Shown here: one piece after another, positions 6,562 through 17,004 of the stretch
Layout: every line of letters begins with the position of its first letter
Numbering within the stretch: the stretch's first letter is position 1
NCBI RefSeq assembly: GCF_012931845.1
Contig: NZ_CP051884.1
Span: 1,426,001 to 1,490,000, forward strand
Direction of reading: 5' to 3'
DNA length: 64,000 bases
DNA from: Cellulomonas taurus
GTDB lineage: Bacteria; Actinomycetota; Actinomycetes; Actinomycetales; Cellulomonadaceae
Translations under genes and position numbers: made by a program
The notes under the pieces: model-generated
What the model was told of the DNA's origin: nothing
Databases searched by the model: none
The model's input: the letters and a program-made list of their open reading frames with translations, nothing else

Positions 6562-8550
6562 TCAGGCGACCACTGTCAGCAGCGGGGTGCCGGTGGTGGT
6601 CTCACCCGCGGGGGCGGCGACCACGTCGGCGTAGGTGTCGGTGTTGGTCACCAGCACGATGGTGGTGGTGTCCAGCCCGGCGGCCCGGATCGCGTCCAGG
6701 TCCACGGTCACCAGCGGGGTGCCGGGCAGCACCTGGGCGCCCTGCTGCACGGCGGGGGCGAAGCCCTTGCCGTCCAGCTCGACGGTGTTGATCCCGACGT
6801 GCACCAGGACCTCGACGCCGTTGTCAGCGAGCAGGCCGTAGGCGTGCGGCAGGACGCTGACCACGGTGCCGGAGACCGGGGAGACGATCGTGCCGTCCGC
6901 CGGGACCACACCGGCACCCTTGCCCAGGGCACCCGAGGCGAAGACCTTGTCGCTCACCTCGGCCAGCGGCACCACGGTGCCGTTCACCGGGGAGGCGACC
7001 TCGATCACCTGGGTCTCGGTCAGCGTCGCGGTGCTGCCGGAACCGGCGGCGGGGGCGACGGACTCGGGGGCCTTGGTCTCCGGCGCTGCCGGGGCGGCGG
7101 CGTCCTTCACCGGGAGGTCCTTGAAGCCCAGCACCAGGGTGAGCACGAAGGCCAGCACCACGGCGACCGCGGTGCCGATCACCACGGAGGTGAAGCCGTG
7201 GTTCAGCGTGGCCGTGATCGTGATCAGACCCGGCAGGGCGAAGACGTCGGTCGCACCGCCACCGACGGCGACGATCGCGCCACCGACGGCACCGGAGATC
7301 GCGGCGTAGATGAACGGCTTCTTCAGGCGCAGGGTGACACCGTAGATCGCGGGCTCGGTGATACCGGCCAGGAAGCCGGAGACGGCGGCCGGACCGGCCA
7401 CGGCGCGCAGGTCCTTGTTCTTGGTGCGGATCATCACGGCGACCACGGCTCCGGCCTGGGCCAGCACGGCCGGGAACAGCGCGGCGGTGAGGTAGGAGAA
7501 GCCCTGGTCGGTGAGCTCGTTGGTCATGATCGGCACGAAGCCCCAGTGCACGCCGAAGATCACGAACACCTGCCACAGACCGGCCATCAGGGCGCCACCG
7601 AGCCACGGCACGGTGTCCCAGATCGCGTTGATGCCGCTGGAGATCCCGGAGGAGACGACGTTGGCCAGCGGGGCGATCAGGATGTAGGTCAGCGGGACCA
7701 GCACGGCCAGCACGATCATCGGGGTGACGAAGTTGCGCAGGAAGTCCGGCAGTACCTTGGCGACCAGCGGCTCGAACTTGGACTGGGCGTAGACCGCGAT
7801 GATGACCGGGATCACCGCGGAGAGCGCGCTCGGCAGGGCGACGGTCAGACCGAAGGCCTGCGGGATGCCGAGCAGCAGCGGGATGCCGAGGAAGGTCACG
7901 TCCCCGCCACCGGCGGAGAACGTCTGCAGGTTCACGACCGAACCGTCGGCCAGCGCCATCTGCGCGAACAGGTCGCCGTAGAGCAGACCGGCGGCGATCG
8001 CCACAGCGGTGTAGACGTTCGCCTTGAACTTCCGCGCCGCGGTGATCGCGATGAAGATCGGCAGCAGCTGGAACGCGGCGTCACCGGCGGCGTACCACAT
8101 GGCGTAGGTGGTGGTGCCGGCGAACTCGGGGGAGATCTTCGCGACCAGCGCCAGCAGGGCCTTGATCAGACCGGTGGCGGCCAGGATCCACAGGAACGGC
8201 GTGAAGATGCTGGTGATCATGTCGATGAACCGGGCCATCAGGTTGCCCTTGTCGCCGACCTCGGCCTCGTCGGTCGGGGCGTCCCCGCCGATGTTGACCC
8301 CGATCTGACCCAGCGCCTCGTAGACCTTGGGGACGGTGTTGCCGATCACGACCTGGAACTGGCCGCCGGACTCCATCACGGTGATGACACCGGCGGTGCC
8401 CTCGACGGCGGCCTTGTCGGCCTGCTCGCGGTCCTTCAGGCGGAACCGCAGCCGGGTCGCACAGTGCACCACCGATGCGACGTTGTCCTTGCCGCCGACG
8501 CCGCGAAGGACGTCCTCGGCGATCGTCTGATACTTGCTGGCGGAAGCCAC
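6562..8550 (-). CDS. bglP: PTS beta-glucoside permease EIIBCA
   Basis: Imports and phosphorylates beta-glucosides at the membrane. Domain order is B-C-A: EIIB (1-~85) with ASVVHCATRLRF (Cys30), EIIC (~105-460) with about ten membrane segments, including GAVGGAIVAVGGGATD and GITEPAIYGVTLR (the substrate-site GITE motif). A Pro/Ala linker leads to EIIA (~515-662) with VLVHVGINTVEL (His584 as phosphate acceptor). It has 662 residues, a full-length enzyme. The leader carries a RAT/terminator pair (8599-8688), so expression should need the BglG-type protein encoded downstream. Phosphate reaches it from ptsI and ptsH at 9.7-11.6 kb. Confidence 0.95.
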   Translation of the reverse strand: MASASKYQTIAEDVLRGVGGKDNVASVVHCATRLRFRLKDREQADKAAVEGTAGVITVMESGGQFQVVIGNTVPKVYEALGQIGVNIGGDAPTDEAEVGDKGNLMARFIDMITSIFTPFLWILAATGLIKALLALVAKISPEFAGTTTYAMWYAAGDAAFQLLPIFIAITAARKFKANVYTAVAIAAGLLYGDLFAQMALADGSVVNLQTFSAGGGDVTFLGIPLLLGIPQAFGLTVALPSALSAVIPVIIAVYAQSKFEPLVAKVLPDFLRNFVTPMIVLAVLVPLTYILIAPLANVVSSGISSGINAIWDTVPWLGGALMAGLWQVFVIFGVHWGFVPIMTNELTDQGFSYLTAALFPAVLAQAGAVVAVMIRTKNKDLRAVAGPAAVSGFLAGITEPAIYGVTLRLKKPFIYAAISGAVGGAIVAVGGGATDVFALPGLITITATLNHGFTSVVIGTAVAVVLAFVLTLVLGFKDLPVKDAAAPAAPETKAPESVAPAAGSGSTATLTETQVIEVASPVNGTVVPLAEVSDKVFASGALGKGAGVVPADGTIVSPVSGTVVSVLPHAYGLLADNGVEVLVHVGINTVELDGKGFAPAVQQGAQVLPGTPLVTVDLDAIRAAGLDTTTIVLVTNTDTYADVVAAPAGETTTGTPLLTVVA

Positions 8551-8598
8551 GATTCCTCCTCGAATCCGTGTCGCGCCGCCCCCGGGAGCCTGAGGGCA

Positions 8599-8662
8599 AC
8601 AAAAAAACCCGAGCCGTCACGAACGACACTCCACAACGGAGTCCGCTCGCTCAGCTCGGGTT
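8599..8662 (-). terminator. Conditional terminator in the EIIBCA leader
   Basis: On the minus strand AACCCGAGC (8662-8654) pairs with GCTCGGGTT (8614-8606), followed by a run of seven T (8607-8601), with a GC-rich insert that can fold itself. The 5' arm shares bases 8659-8662 with the RAT, so the two structures exclude each other. Confidence 0.88.
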
Positions 8663-8688
8663 TTGCCTGCTGTCAGCAGTAACAATCC
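8659..8688 (-). promoter_or_regulatory. RAT (ribonucleic antiterminator) before EIIBCA
   Basis: A 30-nt element on the minus strand: GGATTGTTACTG (8688-8677), a 6-nt loop, then GCAGGCAAAACC (8670-8659). Both halves equal the Bgl/LicT RAT consensus. Binding by the BglG-type protein would stabilise it and block the terminator. Confidence 0.93.
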
Positions 8689-8727
8689 CAGTTCTGCGCG
8701 GTCGCCAGGGGGGGCGACGGACGCACA

Positions 8728-8756
8728 GCGTGCCGCACCCGTTCCTGCCTTGTCAA
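8728..8756 (-). promoter_or_regulatory. Possible promoter of the EIIBCA transcript
   Basis: TTGACA (8756-8751, perfect -35) and, 17 bp on, GCACGC overlapping CACGCT (weak -10) on the minus strand, about 40 nt before the RAT. Confidence 0.4.
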
Positions 8757-8825
8757 CGAGCCAGGTCAGAGCGGGTGCCCGTACGGTGGTCGGCGTCCCG
8801 ATCCCGACGTTCAGGAGGTCAGCCC

Positions 8826-9455
8826 GTGGCGGCGACGCTTCATCTGGTCCGGCACGGCCGCACCGTCTACAACACCGACAACCTGGTGCAGGGCTGGTCG
8901 GATTCGCCGCTCACCGACGAGGGCGTCATCGGGGTCCGGCGCACGGCGCAGGCGCTGGCCGAGGTCCCGTTCGTCGCGGCCTACGCCAGCCCGTTCGGTC
9001 GCACGATGGCGACAGCCCGCGAGATCCTCGTCCACCACCCGGACGTCCCACTGACCCAGGACGACGGGTTGCGCGAGTTCCACTTCGGGGAGTGGGAGAC
9101 CCTCCCGGAGGCGGAGCTGTGGGCCGAGTACGACCCGATCGCGATGTTCGCCGGGGTGTTCGACGGCAGCTTCCCCGGGCTGCCCGGCGGCGAGTCCTCG
9201 GCTGCCTACCGTCGTCGGGTGGCCGACAGCTTCGCCCGGATCGAGCGCGCTCACACCGGCGACGTTCTGGTGGTCAGCCACGGGGTCACGCTGTTCGCCT
9301 ACCTGGCAGCCCTGGGCGAGGTGTCACTGGCGCCGCTGCCCAACGCCAGCGTCAGCACGGTGCGGGTCAACGACGACGGCAGCCGCGAGGTGATGGATGT
9401 CGGCCGGGACCTGGGCGGGCACGGACTCACGCCCGAGCTGGCCCCGAACTCCTGA
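8826..9455 (+). CDS. Histidine phosphatase (phosphoglycerate-mutase superfamily)
   Basis: A 209-residue acid-phosphatase-like enzyme of the histidine phosphatase superfamily. The phosphohistidine motif is LVRHGRTVYN near the N-terminus, the second Arg is in ASPFGRTMATA, the Glu is in LREFHFGEWE, and the second catalytic His is in VVSHGVTLF. Members act on sugar phosphates or other phosphomonoesters, and the substrate cannot be read here. The GTG start at 8826 has a strong AGGAGG 7 nt upstream. It lies between the divergent EIIBCA leader and the ptsH promoter. It could dephosphorylate sugar phosphates from PTS uptake, but only position suggests that. Confidence 0.88.
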   Translation: MAATLHLVRHGRTVYNTDNLVQGWSDSPLTDEGVIGVRRTAQALAEVPFVAAYASPFGRTMATAREILVHHPDVPLTQDDGLREFHFGEWETLPEAELWAEYDPIAMFAGVFDGSFPGLPGGESSAAYRRRVADSFARIERAHTGDVLVVSHGVTLFAYLAALGEVSLAPLPNASVSTVRVNDDGSREVMDVGRDLGGHGLTPELAPNS

Positions 9456-9472
9456 CCGAGGAGCCACGGGAG

Positions 9473-9502
9473 GCCGGGCCCCGGGTTGACCGGGGCTCGG
9501 CC
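9473..9502 (+). terminator. Hairpin after the histidine phosphatase gene
   Basis: GGCCGGGCCCCGG (9473-9485) pairs with CCGGGGCTCGGCC (9490-9502) with one G-T-type mismatch. It overlaps the ptsH -35. Confidence 0.6.
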
Positions 9503-9515
9503 CGACGGGTATAAC
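9486..9515 (+). promoter_or_regulatory. Promoter of the ptsH-ptsI-bglA operon
   Basis: TTGACC (9486-9491), 18 bp, TATAAC (9510-9515): a good housekeeping promoter. Transcription should begin near 9522, ten bases before the RAT. Confidence 0.78.
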
Positions 9516-9531
9516 GATCAGGCCATCGCGA

Positions 9532-9561
9532 GGATTGTTACTGACTCGATCAGGCAAGACC
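9532..9561 (+). promoter_or_regulatory. RAT before ptsH
   Basis: GGATTGTTACTG (9532-9543), 6 nt, TCAGGCAAGACC (9550-9561). The 5' half equals the RAT before EIIBCA; the 3' half differs at two bases (compensated loop closure, and G for A). Confidence 0.9.
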
Positions 9562-9601
9562 TGTCGCGGACCGCACCAGCGGTCCGTACAGGTCTTTTTT
9601 T
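9557..9601 (+). terminator. Conditional terminator before ptsH
   Basis: AGACCTGT (9557-9564) pairs with ACAGGTCT (9588-9595); inside it CGGACCGC / GCGGTCCG form a second perfect stem; seven T follow (9595-9601). The 5' arm overlaps the last five RAT bases, so RAT and terminator are mutually exclusive. Confidence 0.92.
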
Positions 9602-9668
9602 GTTTGCCCGGCCGGCGGAGAAGCCGGCGGGTGTATCGCACGTTTGACTGCAATGGGGAGTCCGACCA

Positions 9669-9944
9669 GTGCCGCAGCGCAATGTCACCATCGCCTCGTC
9701 CGTGGGCCTGCACGCCCGTCCCGCCGGGATCTTCACCAAGGCGGCCGCCGCCTCCGGTGCCCAGGTCACGATCGGCCGGCCCGGTGCGCCCGCCGTGAAC
9801 GCCGCCAGCCTGCTCATGGTCATGGGCCTGGGCCTCAAGCACGGCGAGACCGCCGAGCTGACCGTCGAGGGTGACGGCGCCGACGCCGCCCTGGACCAGC
9901 TCGCCGAGCTCCTGTCGACCGACCTCGACGCCGCCGGGGAGTGA
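9669..9944 (+). CDS. ptsH: PTS phosphocarrier protein HPr
   Basis: Small phosphocarrier that takes phosphate from EI and passes it to EIIA domains and to PRD regulators. 91 residues: SVGLHARPAG holds the active His15, and NAASLLMVMG holds Ser47 at the position of the regulatory serine of Firmicutes HPr. An HPr kinase is not expected in most actinobacteria, so its role here is unclear. The GTG start at 9669 has GGGGAG 8 nt upstream. The 5' leader (~150 nt) carries the RAT and terminator. The stop lies 5 nt before the ptsI ATG. Confidence 0.95.
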   Translation: MPQRNVTIASSVGLHARPAGIFTKAAAASGAQVTIGRPGAPAVNAASLLMVMGLGLKHGETAELTVEGDGADAALDQLAELLSTDLDAAGE

Positions 9945-9949
9945 GTCCG

Positions 9950-13082
<3,133 letters not shown>

Positions 13083-13098
13083 TGCGGTGACACCGGGC

Positions 13099-13141
13099 AA
13101 CGGCCCGGCCGGGATTCGTGGTGGGTCCCGGCCGGGCCGTT
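13099..13141. terminator. Bidirectional terminator between bglA and pknL
   Basis: Perfect 16-bp arms AACGGCCCGGCCGGGA / TCCCGGCCGGGCCGTT around an 11-nt loop, lying between two convergent genes. Confidence 0.85.
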
Positions 13142-13180
13142 CTCATGTCCGCGGTCGCGCCACGGTGTACCGCTGTCGAC

Positions 13181-15166
13181 TCAGACGACGGTGAGGGTGA
13201 TCTTGCTGCCCTTGGCGACCTGGGTGTCGGCGGCCACGCTCTGGTCGCGCACGGTGCCGAAGATGCCGCCGAGCACGTTCTGTCGTTCGGCGACCAGTCC
13301 GAGCTGATCCAGGATCTGCTTGGCCTCGTCGTACTGCTTGCCCCGCAGGTTCGGCACGGTCACCAGCTCCGGCCCCTTCGACACCTCGACGTTCACGGTG
13401 TCGGTGCGGTGCCCGGCGGTGCCCGGCGCCGGGTCCTGGCTGACGATGCTGCCGGCCGGGACGGTGTCCGAGAACACCTCGGTGGCGGCGATCTTCAGCC
13501 CGGCGTCCTCCAGCTGCGAGGTGGCGTTGTCCAGGGTCGCACCGACCACGGAGAACACGGTGACCGGTTCCGGTCCCTGCGAGACGGTGAGGATCACCGT
13601 GGTGCCGCGCTTGAGGCTGGTGGCGGCGGCGAGATCCGCGCCGTCCTGGCCCGCGACCTTCAGCACCAGACCGTTCGCCACGTCGTCGGAGTAGGCGGGG
13701 TCGTCGTAGTCGACGGTCAGTCCCGCGCCGGTAAGCGCGGCTTCGGCATCCGCCTGCAACGCGCCGAGCAGTCCGTCCGGCACGGTGACGACGTCCGGGC
13801 CCTTGGACAGGGTGAGCGCGACGGTGCCGTCCTTGCGCACCCGGTCCCCGGACGCCGGATCGGATTCGATCACCGTGCCGACTGCGGCGGTGTCGTCGAA
13901 TGCCTCGGCCACGGTGACGTCGAGTCCGGCGTCGCCCAGGGTCTCCCGGGCCTGCTGCTCGGTCAGGGTGTCGACGGTCGGCACCGTGGTGTAGGCACCC
14001 GGCCCGATGTTCTGGAACCACCAGGTGCCGCCACCTGCCAGTGCGGCGACCAGCAGCACCACGCCACCGATCACCAGCCAGCGACGACGACGGTTCGCAG
14101 CGGCGACCGGCGAGGCGGGGGCGGGGGAGTCGGCCGGGTCGGCCGCGCCCAGCCCGATCGGCAGCGCGACCGTGCCGCCGCGGGACAGCGCCTCGATCTT
14201 GGAGGTGGCGGCGTCGCCGGCTGCGGCTGCCTCCTGCTCGGCGGTGTCCTGCGGTTCGGGCTCGGGCAGCGCCGTCGGCTCGACCTCGACCCGGCGGTCC
14301 AGGGTGGCCTGGTCCAGTTCACCCCGGGTGCGGCGCAGCAGGGCCAGTGCGGCCGCGGCGTCGGCGGGGCGGTCGTCCGGGTCACGGGCGGTCAGGGCGG
14401 CGACCAGCACGTCGACCTCGGTCGGCAGCCAGTCGGCGACCTCGGAAGGTGCCGGCACGTCGTCGTTCACGTGCTGGAAGGCGATCTGGATCGGCGTCTC
14501 GCCGGTGAAGGGCTGCCGGCCGGTGATCGCCTCGTAGAGCAGGACTCCGGTGGCGTAGACGTCGGTGCGGGCGTCGCTGGCGCCACGGGTGACGAGCTCC
14601 GGGGCGAGGTAGGCGACGGTGCCCAGCACGGTGCCGGTGGTGGCGGAGGTGACCTCGGTGACGGCCCGGGCCAGCCCGAAGTCGCCGACCTTGATCCTGC
14701 CCTCGGCGGTGAGCAGCACGTTCTCCGGCTTGATGTCCCGGTGGACCAGGCCCGCACGGTGCGCGGTCGAGAGGGCGTCGAGCACCTGCTCGGCCATCGA
14801 CAGCGCGTCGCCGACGCTCAGCGATCCGCGGCGGGCCAACTGGTGGCGCAGGTTGCCGCCCGGGACGTACTCCATCGTCAGATAGGAGGTCTCACCGTCC
14901 AGGCCCTGATCGAAGACCGACACCAGGCCCGGGTGGGTCAGCCGCGCGGCCGACCGGGCCTCCCGCCGGAACCGGGCGACGAAGTCCGCGCCGCCGGAGG
15001 ACTCGGCCAGGTGCGGGTGCATCACCTTGAGCGCGACCTCGCGGTCGAGCCGACGGTCCACCGCGAGGTAGACGGTCGCCATGCCGCCGCGCGCGATGCG
15101 CGAGACGACGTGGTACCGGCCGTCGACCAGATGGCCGACGAGCGGATCGGTGAGAGTGGTTGCCAC
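13181..15166 (-). CDS. pknL: PASTA-domain Ser/Thr protein kinase (PknB/PknL type)
   Basis: Membrane receptor-like kinase. The kinase domain (~17-280) has a Gly-loop IARGGMATVYLA, Lys47 in VALKVM, HRDIKPEN (Asp144), DFG (Asp162) and YLAPE. A ~75-residue juxtamembrane linker leads to one membrane helix (~363-382). About four extracellular PASTA repeats follow (each with VP-x-G/TVP and a KGP-type end); these bind peptidoglycan fragments or lipid II in the family. 661 residues. The neighbours match the mycobacterial pknL locus (Rv2175c-like protein and polyprenyl synthase). It lies 47 nt after the lytic transglycosylase gene on the same strand but has its own -10 (TAGACT) 6 nt before its GTG. Confidence 0.93.
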   Translation of the reverse strand: MATTLTDPLVGHLVDGRYHVVSRIARGGMATVYLAVDRRLDREVALKVMHPHLAESSGGADFVARFRREARSAARLTHPGLVSVFDQGLDGETSYLTMEYVPGGNLRHQLARRGSLSVGDALSMAEQVLDALSTAHRAGLVHRDIKPENVLLTAEGRIKVGDFGLARAVTEVTSATTGTVLGTVAYLAPELVTRGASDARTDVYATGVLLYEAITGRQPFTGETPIQIAFQHVNDDVPAPSEVADWLPTEVDVLVAALTARDPDDRPADAAAALALLRRTRGELDQATLDRRVEVEPTALPEPEPQDTAEQEAAAAGDAATSKIEALSRGGTVALPIGLGAADPADSPAPASPVAAANRRRRWLVIGGVVLLVAALAGGGTWWFQNIGPGAYTTVPTVDTLTEQQARETLGDAGLDVTVAEAFDDTAAVGTVIESDPASGDRVRKDGTVALTLSKGPDVVTVPDGLLGALQADAEAALTGAGLTVDYDDPAYSDDVANGLVLKVAGQDGADLAAATSLKRGTTVILTVSQGPEPVTVFSVVGATLDNATSQLEDAGLKIAATEVFSDTVPAGSIVSQDPAPGTAGHRTDTVNVEVSKGPELVTVPNLRGKQYDEAKQILDQLGLVAERQNVLGGIFGTVRDQSVAADTQVAKGSKITLTVV

Positions 15167-15172
15167 GGCCGA

Positions 15173-15178
15173 AGTCTA
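15173..15178 (-). promoter_or_regulatory. -10 element (TAGACT) of pknL
   Basis: Ends 6 nt before the GTG at 15166: leaderless geometry, inside the 47-nt gap after the lytic transglycosylase gene. Confidence 0.5.
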
Positions 15179-15213
15179 CGGGCGACCCCCGGTGAACCCC
15201 GGGAGGCCGTGCG

Positions 15214-16395
15214 TCAGAAGCGTGCCGTCAGGGTGTGGACGTTGGCGACATAGCGGCGGGTGTCCGCGAACATCCCGTTGCTGCGCACCGAGCCGAGGCC
15301 CTGGTAGTAGCTCGCGATCGCGGTGGAGGTGTCGCCGCCGGTCGACTTGAGCAGCTGGCGCAGGATCGCGACACCGGCCACGACGTTGTCGTCCGGGTCC
15401 AGCAGGTTGAGCTCGCGCCCGACCAGCTCGCTGGCCCAGTCGCCGGAGGTCGGGATGACCTGCATGGTGCCGATCGCGTTCGCGGGGGAGACCGAGGTGT
15501 GGTCGAAGCCGGACTCCTGGAAGGCGATCGCCTGCGCCAGGGACGGGTCGACGCCCATCTGCCGGGCCGTGCTGGCGACCTTGGCCTGCATCTCGGAGGT
15601 GGACGGGACGCCGATGGAGAGCAGGGTGGCCTTGTTCTCGTTCGCGGAGGCGACCGTGGCGGCCGGGTAGGTGCGGCCGAGGAAGGTGCTGCCGACCAGC
15701 TGCTGGGAGGTGCTCACCGTCGTGCTCGCAGCGGTGGTCGTGGCACCCGGGATGGTGAGGGTCTGACCGGCGCGGATGAACGCCCGGGCGTCCAGGCCAT
15801 TGGCGGACACCACGGCGTTCACGGTGGTGCCGTAGCGCGCGGCGATCGCCGAGACCGTCTCGCCCTGGGCGACGGTGTGGGTGCCGGTGGCCGCCGAGGT
15901 CGTCGCGGTCGTCACGGTCGTGGCCGTGGTCGAGCCGGGGATGGTCAGCGTCTGACCGGCGCGGATGAAGGCGCGTGCGTCCAGGCCGTTCGCGCCGACG
16001 ATGGCGTCGACGGTGCTGCCGTAGCGCGCGGCGATGGCCGAGACCGTCTCGCCCTGGGCCACGGTGTGGGTCCCGGCGGTCGCAACCGGGGCCGCCGCGG
16101 GGGCTGACTGCCCGGTCGGGATGGTGAGCGTCTGGCCCTCGCGGATGAAGCCGGCGGCGTTCAGGCCGTTGGCGTCGCGCACGGCGCTGACCGTGGTGCC
16201 GAACTGCTTGGCGATGTGGCTGACGGTGTCGCCCGATCGGACGGTGTAGTGCTCGTCGGCGTGGGCGGCAGCACTGGAGGTGCCGACGGCCAGCGCCGCC
16301 AGGGCCAGCGTCGCGCCGGTGTTGGTCGCGAGGCGACGGGCGCGGGGTCGGGAGCTACGGGCGTCGTCGGCGAGTGCGAGTGCGGACTGCGTCAT
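15214..16395 (-). CDS. Secreted LysM lytic transglycosylase
   Basis: Cell-wall hydrolase predicted to cut glycan strands of peptidoglycan outside the membrane. 393 residues from ATG 16395. A signal peptide has a basic start (RPRARRL), a hydrophobic core (ATLALAALAVG) and a likely cut after AHA near residue 46. Three LysM modules follow (HYTVRSGDTVSHIAKQFG, then two near-identical HTVAQGETVSAIAARYG modules). An SLT domain has the catalytic Glu in AIAFQESGFDHTS and AIGTMQVIP. Three GTCAC boxes 9 bp apart lie ~60-83 bp upstream, as expected of the MtrA regulon. It sits upstream of the PASTA kinase gene on the same strand. Confidence 0.92.
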   Translation of the reverse strand: MTQSALALADDARSSRPRARRLATNTGATLALAALAVGTSSAAAHADEHYTVRSGDTVSHIAKQFGTTVSAVRDANGLNAAGFIREGQTLTIPTGQSAPAAAPVATAGTHTVAQGETVSAIAARYGSTVDAIVGANGLDARAFIRAGQTLTIPGSTTATTVTTATTSAATGTHTVAQGETVSAIAARYGTTVNAVVSANGLDARAFIRAGQTLTIPGATTTAASTTVSTSQQLVGSTFLGRTYPAATVASANENKATLLSIGVPSTSEMQAKVASTARQMGVDPSLAQAIAFQESGFDHTSVSPANAIGTMQVIPTSGDWASELVGRELNLLDPDDNVVAGVAILRQLLKSTGGDTSTAIASYYQGLGSVRSNGMFADTRRYVANVHTLTARF

Positions 16396-16454
16396 GAGAA
16401 ATCCCTGAGGCTGGACTGCGGCGGCTGGTGTCACGCTGATGCTGTTGGGGCACC

Positions 16455-16478
16455 TGTGACTCATGTGACTGGTGTGAC
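16455..16478 (-). promoter_or_regulatory. Triple MtrA-like box
   Basis: On the minus strand GTCACA occurs three times at exactly 9-bp intervals (16478-16473, 16469-16464, 16460-16455). MtrA of actinobacteria binds direct GTNAC repeats at this spacing and controls cell-wall hydrolases. It lies between the divergent lytic transglycosylase and Rv2175c-like genes. Confidence 0.68.
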
Positions 16479-16526
16479 GGTAGTGCACCAGTGGGGAGCT
16501 GGGAAGTCGAGCCACCGACACGGGAC

Positions 16527-16532
16527 TAGGCT
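16527..16532 (+). promoter_or_regulatory. -10 element (TAGGCT) of the Rv2175c-like gene
   Basis: Ends 8 nt before the GTG at 16541; leaderless geometry. Confidence 0.5.
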
Positions 16533-16540
16533 TGAGCGCC

Positions 16541-16948
16541 GTGACCGCCTTGAACCAGCCGGACGACCTCGTCGACTCCTGGCTCACCATTCCCGACGTC
16601 GCCGATGCACTCGGAGTCGACGCCGGACGGGTGCGCCGCCTGCTCAAGGAGGGGCGGATCGCCGGTGTGCGCCGCGGTGATCCGCCGGTGCTGAGCATCC
16701 CCGCGGACTTCCTGGTCCCGGTGGACGCGGCGAACCCGACCGCCGACGAGCGGGACGAGGGCGGCGACCACACCGTGCTCGCGTCCCTGCAGGGCACACT
16801 CACCGTGCTGGGCGATGCGGGCTTCGACTACGGGGAGATGATCGCCTGGCTGTTCACCGCCAACGAGGCGCTGCCGGGTCGCCCGATCGATGTGCTGCGC
16901 TCGGGGAGCAAGACCGCCGTTCGACGGCTGGCCCAGGCAGAGCTCTGA
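16541..16948 (+). CDS. Rv2175c-family DNA-binding protein
   Basis: 135-residue winged HTH-type protein. The N-terminal part (WLTIPDVADALGVDAGRVRRLL) is a helix-turn-helix of excisionase/MerR-like shape. The C-terminal half (LTVLGDAGFDYGEMIAWLF, then LRSGSKTAVRRLAQAEL) matches the mycobacterial Rv2175c family. Known in that family: Rv2175c is encoded next to PknL, is phosphorylated by it on an N-terminal threonine, and phosphorylation lowers DNA binding. A Thr is present near the N-terminus here (VTALN), but whether it is the target is untested. The GTG at 16541 is chosen for the -10 eight bases before it; TTG 16532 would also be in frame. Confidence 0.87.
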   Translation: MTALNQPDDLVDSWLTIPDVADALGVDAGRVRRLLKEGRIAGVRRGDPPVLSIPADFLVPVDAANPTADERDEGGDHTVLASLQGTLTVLGDAGFDYGEMIAWLFTANEALPGRPIDVLRSGSKTAVRRLAQAEL

Positions 16949-17004
16949 GCCCCGCCGGGCTGATCGACTGAGCGGGCGGTGCCGGGGCGCCGGACCGCGG
17001 AGCG

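Noticed and set aside
16396-16540. c-di-AMP (ydaO-type) riboswitch before the LysM hydrolase
   Set aside because: Such riboswitches often precede actinobacterial wall hydrolases, but I cannot find the conserved paired blocks in this 145-bp gap; the GTCAC boxes explain it better.
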